Shown: positions 1-9,800 of the stretch, in pieces
Layout of the letters: each line of letters starts with the position of its first letter
How positions within the stretch are numbered: the first letter of the stretch is position 1
Source of the DNA: Pseudacidovorax sp. NFM-22
GTDB taxonomy: Bacteria > Pseudomonadota > Gammaproteobacteria > Burkholderiales > Burkholderiaceae_C
DNA: 64,000 nucleotides
Reading direction: 5' to 3'
Assembly (NCBI RefSeq): GCF_021401245.1
Contig: NZ_JACBFY010000008.1
Location: forward strand, 1 to 64,000
Program-made: the position numbers and the translations under genes
Notes under the pieces: generated by a model
What the model was told of the DNA's origin: nothing
The model's database searches: none
What the model saw: only the letters and a program-made list of their open reading frames with translations

Positions 1-1
1 C

Positions 2-1129
<1,128 letters not shown>

Positions 1130-1635
1130 CGCTCTTGCTCCACGCGTCTGGTTGAAAGATGCGGCTGAAGGGGGCAAGACGTGTGCCGCAGCGAAAGCGG
1201 CCACGGGCACGCACAAAAGTGTGGATTTTTTGGCGTTTTGAGGGGGCTGCCGGGGTCCTCGCCCAGGATGTTCCGGCGGGCGTTACGTAACGGCCGCGGT
1301 AACGAAGCGGTGACGTGCCGGGGGTCGCAGGGGCGCCATGAGGCTGCGCGAAACGTCGAAATTCAATTCGGACGAAATAGACCGAACCGTGGAAAAACAA
1401 TTCTTTTGCGTACGGATTGCCGGCCAATCCGGAATTGAAATTCGAGGCCAGGGGCCAATCGGAATCGGCACGGCCAATTGCTGGCAGGGGCTTGTCCCGC
1501 CCACGGCCCGCGCGCGACGGGCGGTTCGACGCAGCCGGACTTTCCTGCGGGCGGGGTCATGGCGGGCCGGCGATCAGCTGCGCCGGTCCGCCGAAGCGGC
1601 GGCCGCGCATGGCGAGCCGCCGCGCCTGCGCGCAA
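1130..1635. other. Intergenic region upstream of the surface-protein gene
   Basis: These 506 bases lie between the start of the surface-protein gene and the end of ftsY. I see no convincing gene. The stretch at about 1360-1480 is less GC-rich than the rest and contains three copies of GGCCAAT (1422, 1453 and 1472), so it may hold the promoter and regulatory sites of the leftward surface-protein gene. No clear -35/-10 pair could be assigned. Confidence 0.5.
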
Positions 1636-3093
1636 TCAGCCCACCAGCGCCTGGGCGAACTCGCGGGCGTCGAAGGTCTCGAGGTCCTCGAGCTTCTCGC
1701 CCACGCCGATGAAGTAGACCGGCACCGGCGCCGTGCCCGGCTTGGTCCGGGCGCGTTCCTCGCCCCAGCGGGCGATGGCGCAGAGCACGCCGCCCTTGGC
1801 GGTGCCGTCGAGCTTGGTGACCACCAGACCGGTGAGGCCCAGCGCATCGTCGAAGGCCTTGACCTGGGCCAGCGCGTTCTGGCCGGTGTTGCCGTCAATG
1901 ACCAGCAGCACCTCGTGCGGCGCGGCCACACCGCCGGCCGCGTCGGTGTCGGCCTTGCCGATCACGCGCTTGATCTTCTTGAGCTCGTCCATCAGGTGCA
2001 ACTGCGTGGGCAGGCGGCCGGCGGTGTCGACCAGCACCACGTCCTTGCCGCGCGCCTTGCCGGCGTTGACGGCATCGAAGGCGACGGCCGAGGGGTCGCC
2101 GCCCGCCTGGCTGACGATCTCGACCAGGTTGCGGTCGGCCCAGATGGCGAGCTGCTCGCGAGCGGCGGCGCGGAAGGTGTCGGCCGCGGCCAGCAGCACC
2201 GTGCAGCCTTCGTTGGCCAGGTGCTTGGTGAGCTTGCCGATGGAGGTGGTCTTGCCCGCGCCGTTGACGCCCGCGACCATGATCACGGTGGGCGTGTGTC
2301 GGCCGATCTCCAGCGGCTTTTCCAGCGGCTTGAGCACCTCGGCCACGGCGTCCACCAGCAGGGCGCGCACGGCCTGCGGCGTGGTGGCGCTGTGGCGCCA
2401 CACGCGGTCCTTCAGGTCCTGCAGGATGTGCTCGGCCGCTGGGATGCCGGTGTCGGCCATCAGCAGCGCTTCTTCCAGCTGTTCGTAGAGCTCGTCGTCG
2501 ATCTGGGCATTGACGAACACGGCCTGGATGCCGCTGCCGGTCTTCTTGAGCCCTGTGCGAAGGCGGTTGAGCCAGCCCTGCCGCGAGGGCTCGGGCGCCG
2601 GCTCGGCAGCGACGGGCGGCGCCGGCCGCACCACGGGCGTCGGCGGGGCGACCGGCACGGGGGCGGGCGTGGCGACACTGGCGGGCGGCGCTGTGGGAGC
2701 CGGTGGGGTCGGTGGCGTCACCGGTGCCGGGGCAACCGACGGGATGTCGCGGCCGGCAGGAGCGGGCGTCTGGGCCGGCGGCACGACGGGGGGCACCGCA
2801 GGCGTCGGCGCCGGGCTGGGTGTTGGGGCCGGGGGCTGCGGTGCGACCGACGGGCCGGGCGATGCCGGAGCAACCGGGGCCGGTGCCGGCGCGGGCGCCA
2901 CCGGTGCCGCGGCGGGAGGCAGCGGCGAAGGCCCCGGGGTCGGCGCGCTCGGCTTGTTTCCGAACCAGCTCGACGGCGAGAACACCGAGCGCCCGCCGCC
3001 GGCTTCAGGGGCCGGCGCAGGTGCAGGGGAGGGCGGGGAGCCGGCCGGCGCCGCAGGCTCCGCCGGCGGCTTTTTCTTGAAAAAACTGAACAT
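1636..3093 (-). CDS. ftsY: Signal recognition particle receptor FtsY
   Basis: FtsY is the SRP receptor GTPase that docks ribosome-SRP complexes at the inner membrane for co-translational insertion. The 485-residue product starts MFSFFKKK, a basic amphipathic start usual for FtsY. Residues from about 8 to 175 are a very long Pro/Ala-rich tract in place of the usual acidic A domain. The NG domain follows: helical N domain from about 180, P-loop GVNGAGKTTSIGKL, DTAGRLPTQ, and TKLDGTAKGG near the end. An in-frame ATG at 3120 would add nine residues but would leave only 3 bp to the divergent neighbour, so 3093 is preferred. The gene is divergent from the M16 peptidase pair. Confidence 0.95.
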   Translation of the reverse strand: MFSFFKKKPPAEPAAPAGSPPSPAPAPAPEAGGGRSVFSPSSWFGNKPSAPTPGPSPLPPAAAPVAPAPAPAPVAPASPGPSVAPQPPAPTPSPAPTPAVPPVVPPAQTPAPAGRDIPSVAPAPVTPPTPPAPTAPPASVATPAPVPVAPPTPVVRPAPPVAAEPAPEPSRQGWLNRLRTGLKKTGSGIQAVFVNAQIDDELYEQLEEALLMADTGIPAAEHILQDLKDRVWRHSATTPQAVRALLVDAVAEVLKPLEKPLEIGRHTPTVIMVAGVNGAGKTTSIGKLTKHLANEGCTVLLAAADTFRAAAREQLAIWADRNLVEIVSQAGGDPSAVAFDAVNAGKARGKDVVLVDTAGRLPTQLHLMDELKKIKRVIGKADTDAAGGVAAPHEVLLVIDGNTGQNALAQVKAFDDALGLTGLVVTKLDGTAKGGVLCAIARWGEERARTKPGTAPVPVYFIGVGEKLEDLETFDAREFAQALVG

Positions 3094-3123
3094 CCAGGCG
3101 CTTTTTAGAATCCGAGCCATTCT

Positions 3124-4581
3124 ATGAAACACCCCCCGCCGAGCCGCCGGCCCCTTGCTGCGGCCCTGCTGGCGGCCTGCCTTGTACAGGCGGTGCCCGT
3201 CCATGCCCAGCAGCCCCCCGCCGAAGGGGCGCCCCTCACCCCCTCCGCATTGCCTTCGGCGGCCCAGCCGCCCCAGCAGTTCCGGCTGGCCAACGGCATG
3301 ACGCTGATCGTGCAGCCCGACCACCGCGCCCCCACCGCCGTGCAGATGCTGTGGGTGCGTGTCGGCTCCGTCGACGAGCTGGACGGCACCAGCGGTGTCG
3401 CGCACGTGGTCGAGCACATGATGTTCAAGGGCTCGGCCCAGCTCAAGCCGGGCGAGTTCTCGCGCCGCGTGGCGGCGCTGGGCGGGCGGGAGAACGCCTT
3501 CACCACCCGCGACTACACCGGTTACTACCAGCAGATCCCCGTCGAACGGCTGGAAGAGGCCATGCGCCTGGAGGCGGACCGTTTTGCCAGCAACCAGTGG
3601 CCGGACGACGAATTCAAGCGCGAGATCGAGGTGGTGAAGGAAGAACGCCGCATGCGCACCGAAGACCAGCCCCGCGCACTGCTGGGCGAGCAGCAGAACG
3701 CCGCCATCTTCGACGCTTCGCCCTACCGGCGGCCGGTGGTCGGCTGGATGAGCGACCTGTCGGCCATGACGCCCGACGACGTGCGTGCCTTCTACCGCCG
3801 CTGGTACGTGCCCGACAACGCCGCCGTCGTGGTGGCCGGCGATGTCGACCCGCAGAAGGTGCGGGCCATGGCCGAGCGCTACTACGGCCGCATCCCGGCG
3901 CGCGCCGTGCCGATACGCAAACCCTACACCGAGCTGCCGCAGCGCGGCATCCGGCGCATCGAGTTCAAGGCACCCGCCGAGCAGGCCTATGTGTCGCTGG
4001 CCTTCCGTGTGCCGCAGCTGGACTCGTTGGACCAGGACTCCGATGCCTGGGCCCTCCTTGTGCTGGCGGCAGTGCTGGACGGCTACAACGGCTCGCGGCT
4101 GGACCGTGCACTGGTGCGCGGCCCCGAGCGCGTGGCCGACGGCGTGAGCGCCGGCTACGGCCTCTACGGCCGCGGGCCGCAGCTCTTCTACCTGACCGGC
4201 GTTCCGGCGGCCGGCAAAACCACCGAGGCCGTCGAGGCGGCCTTGCGTGCCCAGGTGGCGCGCATCGCCCAGGAAGGCGTCTCCGAGGCCGAACTCGCCC
4301 GCGTGAAGACGCAGTGGGTCGCCAGCGAAACCTACAAGCGCGACTCGGTCATGGCCCAGGCGCGCGAGCTGGGCAGCCAGTGGGTGCAGGGCCTGCCGCT
4401 CGACGCCGATGCCCGCATGCTCGCCAGGCTGCTGGCCGTGACGCCGGCCCAGGTGCAGGCCGTCGCCGGCCGCTATTTCGGGGACGACCAACTGACCGTC
4501 GCCACGCTGCGGCCGCAGCCCATGTCGTCGGCGGCCAAACGGCCGCGCAGCCCCTTCGGCCCGGTGGGAGAGATCCGATGA
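3124..4581 (+). CDS. M16 family zinc metallopeptidase, exported, catalytically competent
   Basis: This is a pitrilysin-type (M16) peptidase of 485 residues. An N-terminal signal peptide (basic start, then LAAALLAACLVQAVPVHAQ) implies the periplasm. The inverted zinc motif HxxEH is present as HVVEH at residues 94-98, with downstream acidic residues in the expected region (EVVKEERRMR). The C-terminal M16_C half follows. The partner gene starts in an ATGA overlap and lacks the motif, matching the common arrangement of one active and one inactive M16 protein in a heterodimer. No ribosome binding site is visible, and a TAGAAT at 3106-3111 lies only 12 bases upstream, so the mRNA may have little or no leader. 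The substrate is unknown. Confidence 0.9.
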   Translation: MKHPPPSRRPLAAALLAACLVQAVPVHAQQPPAEGAPLTPSALPSAAQPPQQFRLANGMTLIVQPDHRAPTAVQMLWVRVGSVDELDGTSGVAHVVEHMMFKGSAQLKPGEFSRRVAALGGRENAFTTRDYTGYYQQIPVERLEEAMRLEADRFASNQWPDDEFKREIEVVKEERRMRTEDQPRALLGEQQNAAIFDASPYRRPVVGWMSDLSAMTPDDVRAFYRRWYVPDNAAVVVAGDVDPQKVRAMAERYYGRIPARAVPIRKPYTELPQRGIRRIEFKAPAEQAYVSLAFRVPQLDSLDQDSDAWALLVLAAVLDGYNGSRLDRALVRGPERVADGVSAGYGLYGRGPQLFYLTGVPAAGKTTEAVEAALRAQVARIAQEGVSEAELARVKTQWVASETYKRDSVMAQARELGSQWVQGLPLDADARMLARLLAVTPAQVQAVAGRYFGDDQLTVATLRPQPMSSAAKRPRSPFGPVGEIR

Positions 4582-5936
4582 AGCGCGCTCTTGTCCTGAT
4601 GCGGCGCTGTCGCCGCACCGCCCTGCTGGCCGTGCTGGCCGGCGCCGCCGGCCTGGCCCAGGCGGGCGTGGCGATCGAACATTGGCGCCTGGCCAACGGC
4701 GCGCAGGTCTACCTGGCGCGCACCCCGGCCCTGCCCATCGTCGATGTGCAGATCGACGTCGACGCCGGCAGCCGGCGCGACCCCGCCGCCCAGTCCGGCC
4801 TGGCGGGCGCCACGGCCGGCATGGCCGAGAAGGGCGTGCGGGCCAGCGGCAGCGAACCCGCGCTGGACGAGAACCAGCTGGGCGAAGCCTGGGCCGACCT
4901 GGGCGCCGAGTTCGACGTCGGCGCCAGCGCCGACCGCATGAGCTTCAGCCTGCGCAGCCTGGCCGATCCGGCCCTGCTGGCCCGCGCGGCGGCCCTGGCC
5001 TCGCGCGAGATCGGCGAGCCGGCCTTCCCCGACGAGGTCTGGCGCCGTGAACGCGAGCGCATCGCCGCCGGCCTGCGCGAGGCCGACACCCGGCCGGCCA
5101 GCGTCGCCGGACGCGCCTTTGCGCGCGATGTCTACGGTGGCCATCCCTACGGCCAGGAGATGACCCAGGCGACCTTGGCGGCCATCGGCATCGAGGACAT
5201 GCGGCGCTTCCATGCCGAGCTCGTGCGGCCCTGCCGGGCGAAGGTGAGCGTGGTGGGGGCCATCGACCGGCCTGGCGCCGAACGCCTGGCGACGCAGCTG
5301 CTGTCTCGACTGCCGCAGCAGGGCTGCCCGGCGCTCGCCGCCGTGCCCGAGGTGCCGCCCCTGGCCGAGGCCCGGCTGGAGCGCATCCCCTTCGACGCCG
5401 CGCAGGTTCATGTGTGGATCGGCCAGCCGGGCTATCGCCGGGCCGATGCCGACCACTTCGCGCTCACGTTGGGCAACTACATCCTGGGCGGCGGGGGCTT
5501 CGTCTCGCGCCTGACCGAGGCGGTGCGCGAGAAGCGCGGGCTGGCCTACAGCGTCTACAGCGGCTTCTCGCCCGGGCTGCATGCGGGCGCCTTCCGCATC
5601 GGCTTCCAGACGCGGCCCGAGCAGGCCGAGCAGGCCGTGGCCGTGGCGCGCGAGGTGCTGGCGAAGTTCGTCGCCGACGGGCCGACGGCGGCCGAACTGC
5701 AGGCCGCCAAGGACAACCTGATCGGCGGCTTTCCCCTGCTGCTGGACAGCAACCGCAAGCTGCTGGGCAACGTGGCCAACATCGCGTGGAACGACCTGCC
5801 CCTGGATTACCTCGACACCTGGCGCGAACGCGTGAACGCCGTCACCGTCGAGGACGTGCGCGCCGCCTTCCAGCGCAAGCTGCAGCCGCAGCGCATGGTG
5901 ACGGTCATCGTGGGCGGCACGGAGAAAGCGCGCTGA
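4578..5936 (+). CDS. M16 family peptidase-like protein, non-catalytic partner
   Basis: The 452-residue product has an N-terminal signal peptide (RRTALLAVLAGAAGLAQA) and the M16 N- and C-domains. Where HxxEH should be, the sequence reads AGATAGMAEKG, so the zinc site is absent. The substrate-binding Arg/Tyr element of the C-terminal half is kept (EKRGLAYSVYSGF). M16 proteins often work as a pair in which one subunit supplies zinc and the other the R/Y pair; the 4-base ATGA overlap with the preceding active gene suggests coupled synthesis of such a heterodimer. The role as regulatory subunit is inference. Confidence 0.9.
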   Translation: MKRALVLMRRCRRTALLAVLAGAAGLAQAGVAIEHWRLANGAQVYLARTPALPIVDVQIDVDAGSRRDPAAQSGLAGATAGMAEKGVRASGSEPALDENQLGEAWADLGAEFDVGASADRMSFSLRSLADPALLARAAALASREIGEPAFPDEVWRRERERIAAGLREADTRPASVAGRAFARDVYGGHPYGQEMTQATLAAIGIEDMRRFHAELVRPCRAKVSVVGAIDRPGAERLATQLLSRLPQQGCPALAAVPEVPPLAEARLERIPFDAAQVHVWIGQPGYRRADADHFALTLGNYILGGGGFVSRLTEAVREKRGLAYSVYSGFSPGLHAGAFRIGFQTRPEQAEQAVAVAREVLAKFVADGPTAAELQAAKDNLIGGFPLLLDSNRKLLGNVANIAWNDLPLDYLDTWRERVNAVTVEDVRAAFQRKLQPQRMVTVIVGGTEKAR

Positions 5937-5943
5937 GCACGGC

Positions 5944-5961
5944 GGGGCGCATCGGCGCCCC
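5944..5961 (+). terminator. Short GC hairpin after the M16 pair
   Basis: GGGGCGC and GCGCCCC form a 7-bp perfect stem around an ATCG loop, eight bases after the stop codon. There is no following T-run, so it may be only an mRNA 3' end hairpin or a weak terminator. Confidence 0.3.
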
Positions 5962-6004
5962 GGCGTCTTCGGTCCGGGTCATGTGCGCCGTTAAGCTCGG
6001 CCCG

Positions 6005-6631
6005 ATGAACCGAAGCAAGTCCTCCACGAAGGCCGGTGCGGGCCGGCCCCACGAAGTCCGCATCATCGGCGGCGCGTGGCGCCGCACGCGGCTGCCCGTC
6101 GCCGATCGGCCCGGTCTGCGCCCCACGCCCGACCGGGTCCGCGAGACCCTCTTCAACTGGCTGGCCAGCCTGGCGGGTGCCAGCGGCGGCGAGCTGCCGG
6201 GCTGGCGCTGCATCGACGTCTTCGCCGGCACCGGCGCGCTCGGCTTCGAGGCGGCCTCGCGCGGTGCGGCCGAGGTGCTGGTCTGCGAGCAGGATGCCGC
6301 GCTGCTGCAGCAGATGAAGGCCACGCGCGACAAGCTGCAGGCCGATGCCGTGCAGGTGCAGCGTGGCGATGGCGCCGCCTGGCTGGAGCGCAGCAGCCCG
6401 CGCCACTGGCATGCCATCTTCCTCGACCCGCCCTTCGAACAGGCGGCGCTGTACGAGCGCGCACTCAAGGCCGCGGCGGCAGCGCTGCAGCCCGACGGCG
6501 TGGTCTATCTGGAGGCCGACCAGGTCTGGACCGACGAGCGCCTTGCGCCTTACGGGCTGGCCGTCTTCCGCCACCTCAAGGCAGGCGCTGTGCATGCGCA
6601 CCTGCTCAAGCCCCTGGCGCCCGCGACCTGA
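6005..6631 (+). CDS. rsmD: 16S rRNA (guanine(966)-N(2))-methyltransferase RsmD
   Basis: RsmD methylates N2 of G966 in 16S rRNA using S-adenosylmethionine. The 208-residue product has the family hallmarks: VRIIGGAWRRTRL near the start, RPTPDRVRETLFNWL, the SAM-binding DVFAGTGALGFEAASRGA, and the catalytic DPPF motif (IFLDPPFEQ) at about residue 140. The ATG at 6005 was chosen because homology begins a few residues later. coaD follows on the same strand 98 bases downstream, a frequent pairing in proteobacteria. Confidence 0.95.
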   Translation: MNRSKSSTKAGAGRPHEVRIIGGAWRRTRLPVADRPGLRPTPDRVRETLFNWLASLAGASGGELPGWRCIDVFAGTGALGFEAASRGAAEVLVCEQDAALLQQMKATRDKLQADAVQVQRGDGAAWLERSSPRHWHAIFLDPPFEQAALYERALKAAAAALQPDGVVYLEADQVWTDERLAPYGLAVFRHLKAGAVHAHLLKPLAPAT

Positions 6632-6729
6632 GGCGCGTCCGCGCGACCCGGGCGCGATATGGTGCAGTGCAGCGTGGCGTACATAATGCGCGCCGAGACA
6701 ACCCCCGGCCCCCGACCCAGGAGGAAGAG

Positions 6730-7233
6730 ATGACGACCGATGTGATAGCCGTCTACCCCGGCACCTTCGACCCCATGACGCTTGGCCATGAGGACGTGGT
6801 CCGCCGTGCCACGCAGCTGTTTCCGAAGGTGATCGTGGCCGTCGCGGCCGGACACCACAAGAAGGCGCTGTTCTCGCTGGCCGAGCGCATCGAGATGGCC
6901 CGCGCCGTGGCCGAGCCCTTCGGCGACCGCGTGACGGTCGAGAGCTTCTCGGGCCTGCTGCGCGACTTCGTGGTCGAGCGCGGCGGCAAGGCCATGGTGC
7001 GCGGCCTGCGCGCCGTGACCGACTTCGATTACGAATTCCAGCTGGCCGGCATGAACCGCTCGCTCATGCCCGAGGTCGAGACCGTCTTCCTCACGCCCAG
7101 CGACAAGTACCAGTTCATCTCCAGCACCTTCGTGCGCGAGATCGCCATGCTCGGCGGCGAGGTGGACAAGTTCGTCTCGCCGCATGTGCAGGAGCGGCTG
7201 GCCGCCAAGGTGCGCAGCCTGGGCCGCGAATGA
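6730..7233 (+). CDS. coaD: Phosphopantetheine adenylyltransferase CoaD
   Basis: CoaD transfers AMP from ATP to 4'-phosphopantetheine, the penultimate step of coenzyme A synthesis. The 167-residue length is normal. The nucleotidyltransferase signature is seen as GTFDPMTLGHEDV (TxGH at residues 17-20), and the C-terminal ISSTFVRE matches the ISSTxxR motif. A strong Shine-Dalgarno sequence, AGGAGGAAGAG, directly precedes the ATG. Confidence 0.97.
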   Translation: MTTDVIAVYPGTFDPMTLGHEDVVRRATQLFPKVIVAVAAGHHKKALFSLAERIEMARAVAEPFGDRVTVESFSGLLRDFVVERGGKAMVRGLRAVTDFDYEFQLAGMNRSLMPEVETVFLTPSDKYQFISSTFVREIAMLGGEVDKFVSPHVQERLAAKVRSLGRE

Positions 7234-7288
7234 GGCCGATGGGCGGACCCGTGCACGTTCCGGACTCGCCCGCCGTCCTTCGCGCGGC

Positions 7289-7954
7289 ATGAACGCGCCG
7301 GCCCTTCCCCGCCTCCACGCCTTGGGCGACGCCGCCCTGCTGTGCGAGCTGCCGCCGCCTGCCACGCTGCCGGCGCAGCAACGCATCTGGGCCCTGGCGC
7401 GCGAGGCCGCCGCGTGGCCCGAGGTGCAGGAAGTGCTCCCGGGCATGAACAACCTCACCCTGCTGTTCGATCCGCAGCAGGTCGATGCCGACGAGCTGGA
7501 GTTGCGCGTGCTCACCGCATGGCCCGCGCTCGCCGTCGAGGCCCCGGGCGCCGGCCGCGTCGTGGAGATTCCGGTCGCCTATGGCGGCGAGCACGGCCCC
7601 GACCTGGGCGACGTCGCCCGTCACACGGGTTTGTCTCCGGCCGAGGTGGTGCGCCGCCATGCGGCCGGCGAGTACGTGGTCTACCTGCTGGGCTTCTTGC
7701 CCGGCTTCGCCTTCATGGGCGGTCTGGCGCCAGAGTTGCACACGCCGCGCCGCCGCGAGCCGCGCACCGCGGTGCCGGCGCGCTCGGTGGGCATCGGCGG
7801 TGCGCAGACGGGCATCTATCCGCTCGACTCCCCGGGCGGCTGGCAACTGATCGGCCGCACCGCGCTCACGCTGTTCGACCCGGCTGCCGAGCCGCCCACG
7901 CTGCTGCAGCCGGGCGACCGGGTGCGCTTCGTGCCTGAAAGCGTGACGCTGTGA
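7289..7954 (+). CDS. pxpB: 5-oxoprolinase subunit PxpB (KipI-like)
   Basis: PxpB is one subunit of the prokaryotic ATP-dependent 5-oxoprolinase that opens pyroglutamate to glutamate. The 221-residue protein shows the family order: [10 protein letters not shown] at the start, [11 protein letters not shown], the conserved [14 protein letters not shown] in the second half, then [29 protein letters not shown]. It overlaps pxpC by 4 bases (GTGA), indicating translational coupling. The ATG at 7289 is chosen because homology begins about 8 residues later. Older annotations call this family an allophanate hydrolase subunit 1-like or KipI protein. Confidence 0.93.
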   Translation: MNAPALPRLHALGDAALLCELPPPATLPAQQRIWALAREAAAWPEVQEVLPGMNNLTLLFDPQQVDADELELRVLTAWPALAVEAPGAGRVVEIPVAYGGEHGPDLGDVARHTGLSPAEVVRRHAAGEYVVYLLGFLPGFAFMGGLAPELHTPRRREPRTAVPARSVGIGGAQTGIYPLDSPGGWQLIGRTALTLFDPAAEPPTLLQPGDRVRFVPESVTL

Positions 7955-8991
7955 TCCTCGTCCACAAGCCCGGCCTGGTGGCCTCGGTCCAGGACCTGGG
8001 CCGGGAGGGCCATCGCCAGCGCGGCATCTGCCCGGGCGGCGCGTTGGACCGTGCGGCGCTGGCGGTGGCCAACCGGCTGGTGGGCAATGCGTATGGCGCC
8101 GCCGGGCTCGAACTCACGATGGGCAACGCCGAGTTGCGTTTCGAGGCGCCGACGCGCATCGCACTGATGGGCGACGACTTCGGCGCCCGCCTGGACGGTC
8201 GCGCGTTGCGCCCGGGCTGGAGCGTGCCCGTGCAGGCGGGCGCGCGCCTGGTGCTGGGCGGCGTCAATGCGCAGGCGGGCAAGGCCGGCGTGCGCAGCTG
8301 GCTGGCCGTGGCGGGCGGCATCGACGTGCCGCAGGTCCTGGGCTCGCGCAGCACCGACCTCAAGGCCGGCTTCGGCGGGCTGGACGGCCGCGCGCTGAAG
8401 AAGGGCGACCGGCTGGCGCTGGGCGTGTCGGCGCTGGCCGAGGCACAGCGCGCGCGGCGCGCCTTCGGCATCCACCTGCTCGACCCCTGGCGCGACGAGG
8501 GCGCCGACGAGCCGGTCTGCGCGCTGCCGCCCGAAGACGGTGTGTGGCCGCTGCGCGTGATGCCCGGCCCCGAATACGCGCAGTTCGGCGCAGCGGCGCG
8601 CGCGCAGTTCTGGCAGGCCGCCTGGCGCATCACGCCGCAGAGCAACCGCATGGGCAGCCGGCTCGACGGCCCGCCGCTGCGGCGCGAGCAGGAGGCCGAC
8701 ATGCTCTCCGCCGGCGTGGTGCCCGGCACCATCCAGGTCCCGCCCTCGGGCCAGCCCATCGTGCTGATGGGCGATGCCCAGACCACCGGCGGCTATCCGC
8801 GCATCGGCGTGGTGGTCCGCGCCGACCTGTGGAAGCTGGCGCAGGCGCCGCTGGGCAGCCGGCTGCGCATGGTCGAGGTCGACGCCGCCGCGGCGGCGCG
8901 GGCCTGGCAGGCGCTCGAACGCTGGCGCCACGACATCGACCGCGGCCTCGCCGCGCTCGGCTGGCCGGCGGCGCCGCCGGTACGCCTCTGA
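7951..8991 (+). CDS. pxpC: 5-oxoprolinase subunit PxpC (KipA-like carboxyltransferase fold)
   Basis: PxpC is the biotin-dependent carboxyltransferase-like subunit that works with PxpB and PxpA. The 346-residue product starts at GTG in a GTGA overlap with pxpB. Family landmarks are [21 protein letters not shown] at residues 11-31 (shortened here), AVANRLVGN, the [18 protein letters not shown] block near 110, and [13 protein letters not shown] followed by [22 protein letters not shown] in the C-terminal third. Confidence 0.93.
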   Translation: MILVHKPGLVASVQDLGREGHRQRGICPGGALDRAALAVANRLVGNAYGAAGLELTMGNAELRFEAPTRIALMGDDFGARLDGRALRPGWSVPVQAGARLVLGGVNAQAGKAGVRSWLAVAGGIDVPQVLGSRSTDLKAGFGGLDGRALKKGDRLALGVSALAEAQRARRAFGIHLLDPWRDEGADEPVCALPPEDGVWPLRVMPGPEYAQFGAAARAQFWQAAWRITPQSNRMGSRLDGPPLRREQEADMLSAGVVPGTIQVPPSGQPIVLMGDAQTTGGYPRIGVVVRADLWKLAQAPLGSRLRMVEVDAAAAARAWQALERWRHDIDRGLAALGWPAAPPVRL

Positions 8992-9014
8992 CTCTCTTCC
9001 TGGAGCAAGGAACC

Positions 9015-9758
9015 ATGCAGATCGACCTGAATGCCGACCTCGGCGAAGGCGCCGGCAACGACGAAGCCCTGCTGGGCCTGGTGAGTTCGGCCAACATCGC
9101 CTGCGGCTGGCATGCCGGCGACGCGCTGACCATGCAGCAGTGCGTGCGCTGGGCGCTGGCCAAGGGCGTCGCCATCGGCGCGCATCCCAGCTTTCCGGAC
9201 CGCGAGAACTTCGGCCGCAGCGCCATGCAGCTGCCGCCAGCGCAGATCGTGGCCGACATGCTCTACCAGATCGGCGCGCTGGACGCGATCGTGCGTGCCG
9301 AAGGCGGGCGCCTGGCCCACGTCAAGCCGCACGGCATGCTCTACAACCAGGCCGTGAAGGAACCCGAGCTGGCCGCGGCGCTGTGCGAGGCGGTGCGCCG
9401 CTTCGACCCGTCGCTCAAGTTCTTCGGCCTGGCCGGCAGCGGCATGATCGACGCGGCTCGCGCCGCCGGCCTGACGCCGGTCGAAGAGGTCTTCGCCGAC
9501 CGCGGCTACATGCCCGACGGCAGCCTGGTGCCGCGCAGCCAGCCGGGCGCGCTGATCGAGAGCGAAGAGCAGTCGCTCGCGCAGACGCTGTCGCTGGTGC
9601 GCGACCGGAAGGTCACCGCCATCGACGGCAGCGTGGTGCCGGTCAATGCGCAGAGCGTGTGCCTGCACGGCGACGGCGCCCATGCGCTGGCCTTCGCGCG
9701 CCGCATCCGCGAGCGGCTGGCCGCCGAGGGCATCGGCGTCGTGCCCTTCGCGGGCTGA
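9015..9758 (+). CDS. pxpA: 5-oxoprolinase subunit PxpA (LamB/YcsF family)
   Basis: PxpA is the third subunit of the PxpABC 5-oxoprolinase. The 247-residue protein begins [12 protein letters not shown], the classic start of the LamB/YcsF family, and keeps [32 protein letters not shown] and [17 protein letters not shown]. An AGGAGCAAGGA-like ribosome binding site (GGAGCAAGGA) lies about 4 bases before the ATG. With pxpB and pxpC the set is complete, so the cell should be able to recycle pyroglutamate as glutamate. Confidence 0.95.
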   Translation: MQIDLNADLGEGAGNDEALLGLVSSANIACGWHAGDALTMQQCVRWALAKGVAIGAHPSFPDRENFGRSAMQLPPAQIVADMLYQIGALDAIVRAEGGRLAHVKPHGMLYNQAVKEPELAAALCEAVRRFDPSLKFFGLAGSGMIDAARAAGLTPVEEVFADRGYMPDGSLVPRSQPGALIESEEQSLAQTLSLVRDRKVTAIDGSVVPVNAQSVCLHGDGAHALAFARRIRERLAAEGIGVVPFAG

Positions 9759-9800
9759 CGCTCGCTTTCGCCCTTGGCGCCGGGCAGGCAGCGCAGGCGC

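Noticed and set aside
1636-4491. A 951-codon leftward frame extending ftsY across the M16 gene
   Set aside because: Only the part from 3093 encodes FtsY. The rest is the antisense of a well-supported M16 peptidase, an effect of high GC content.
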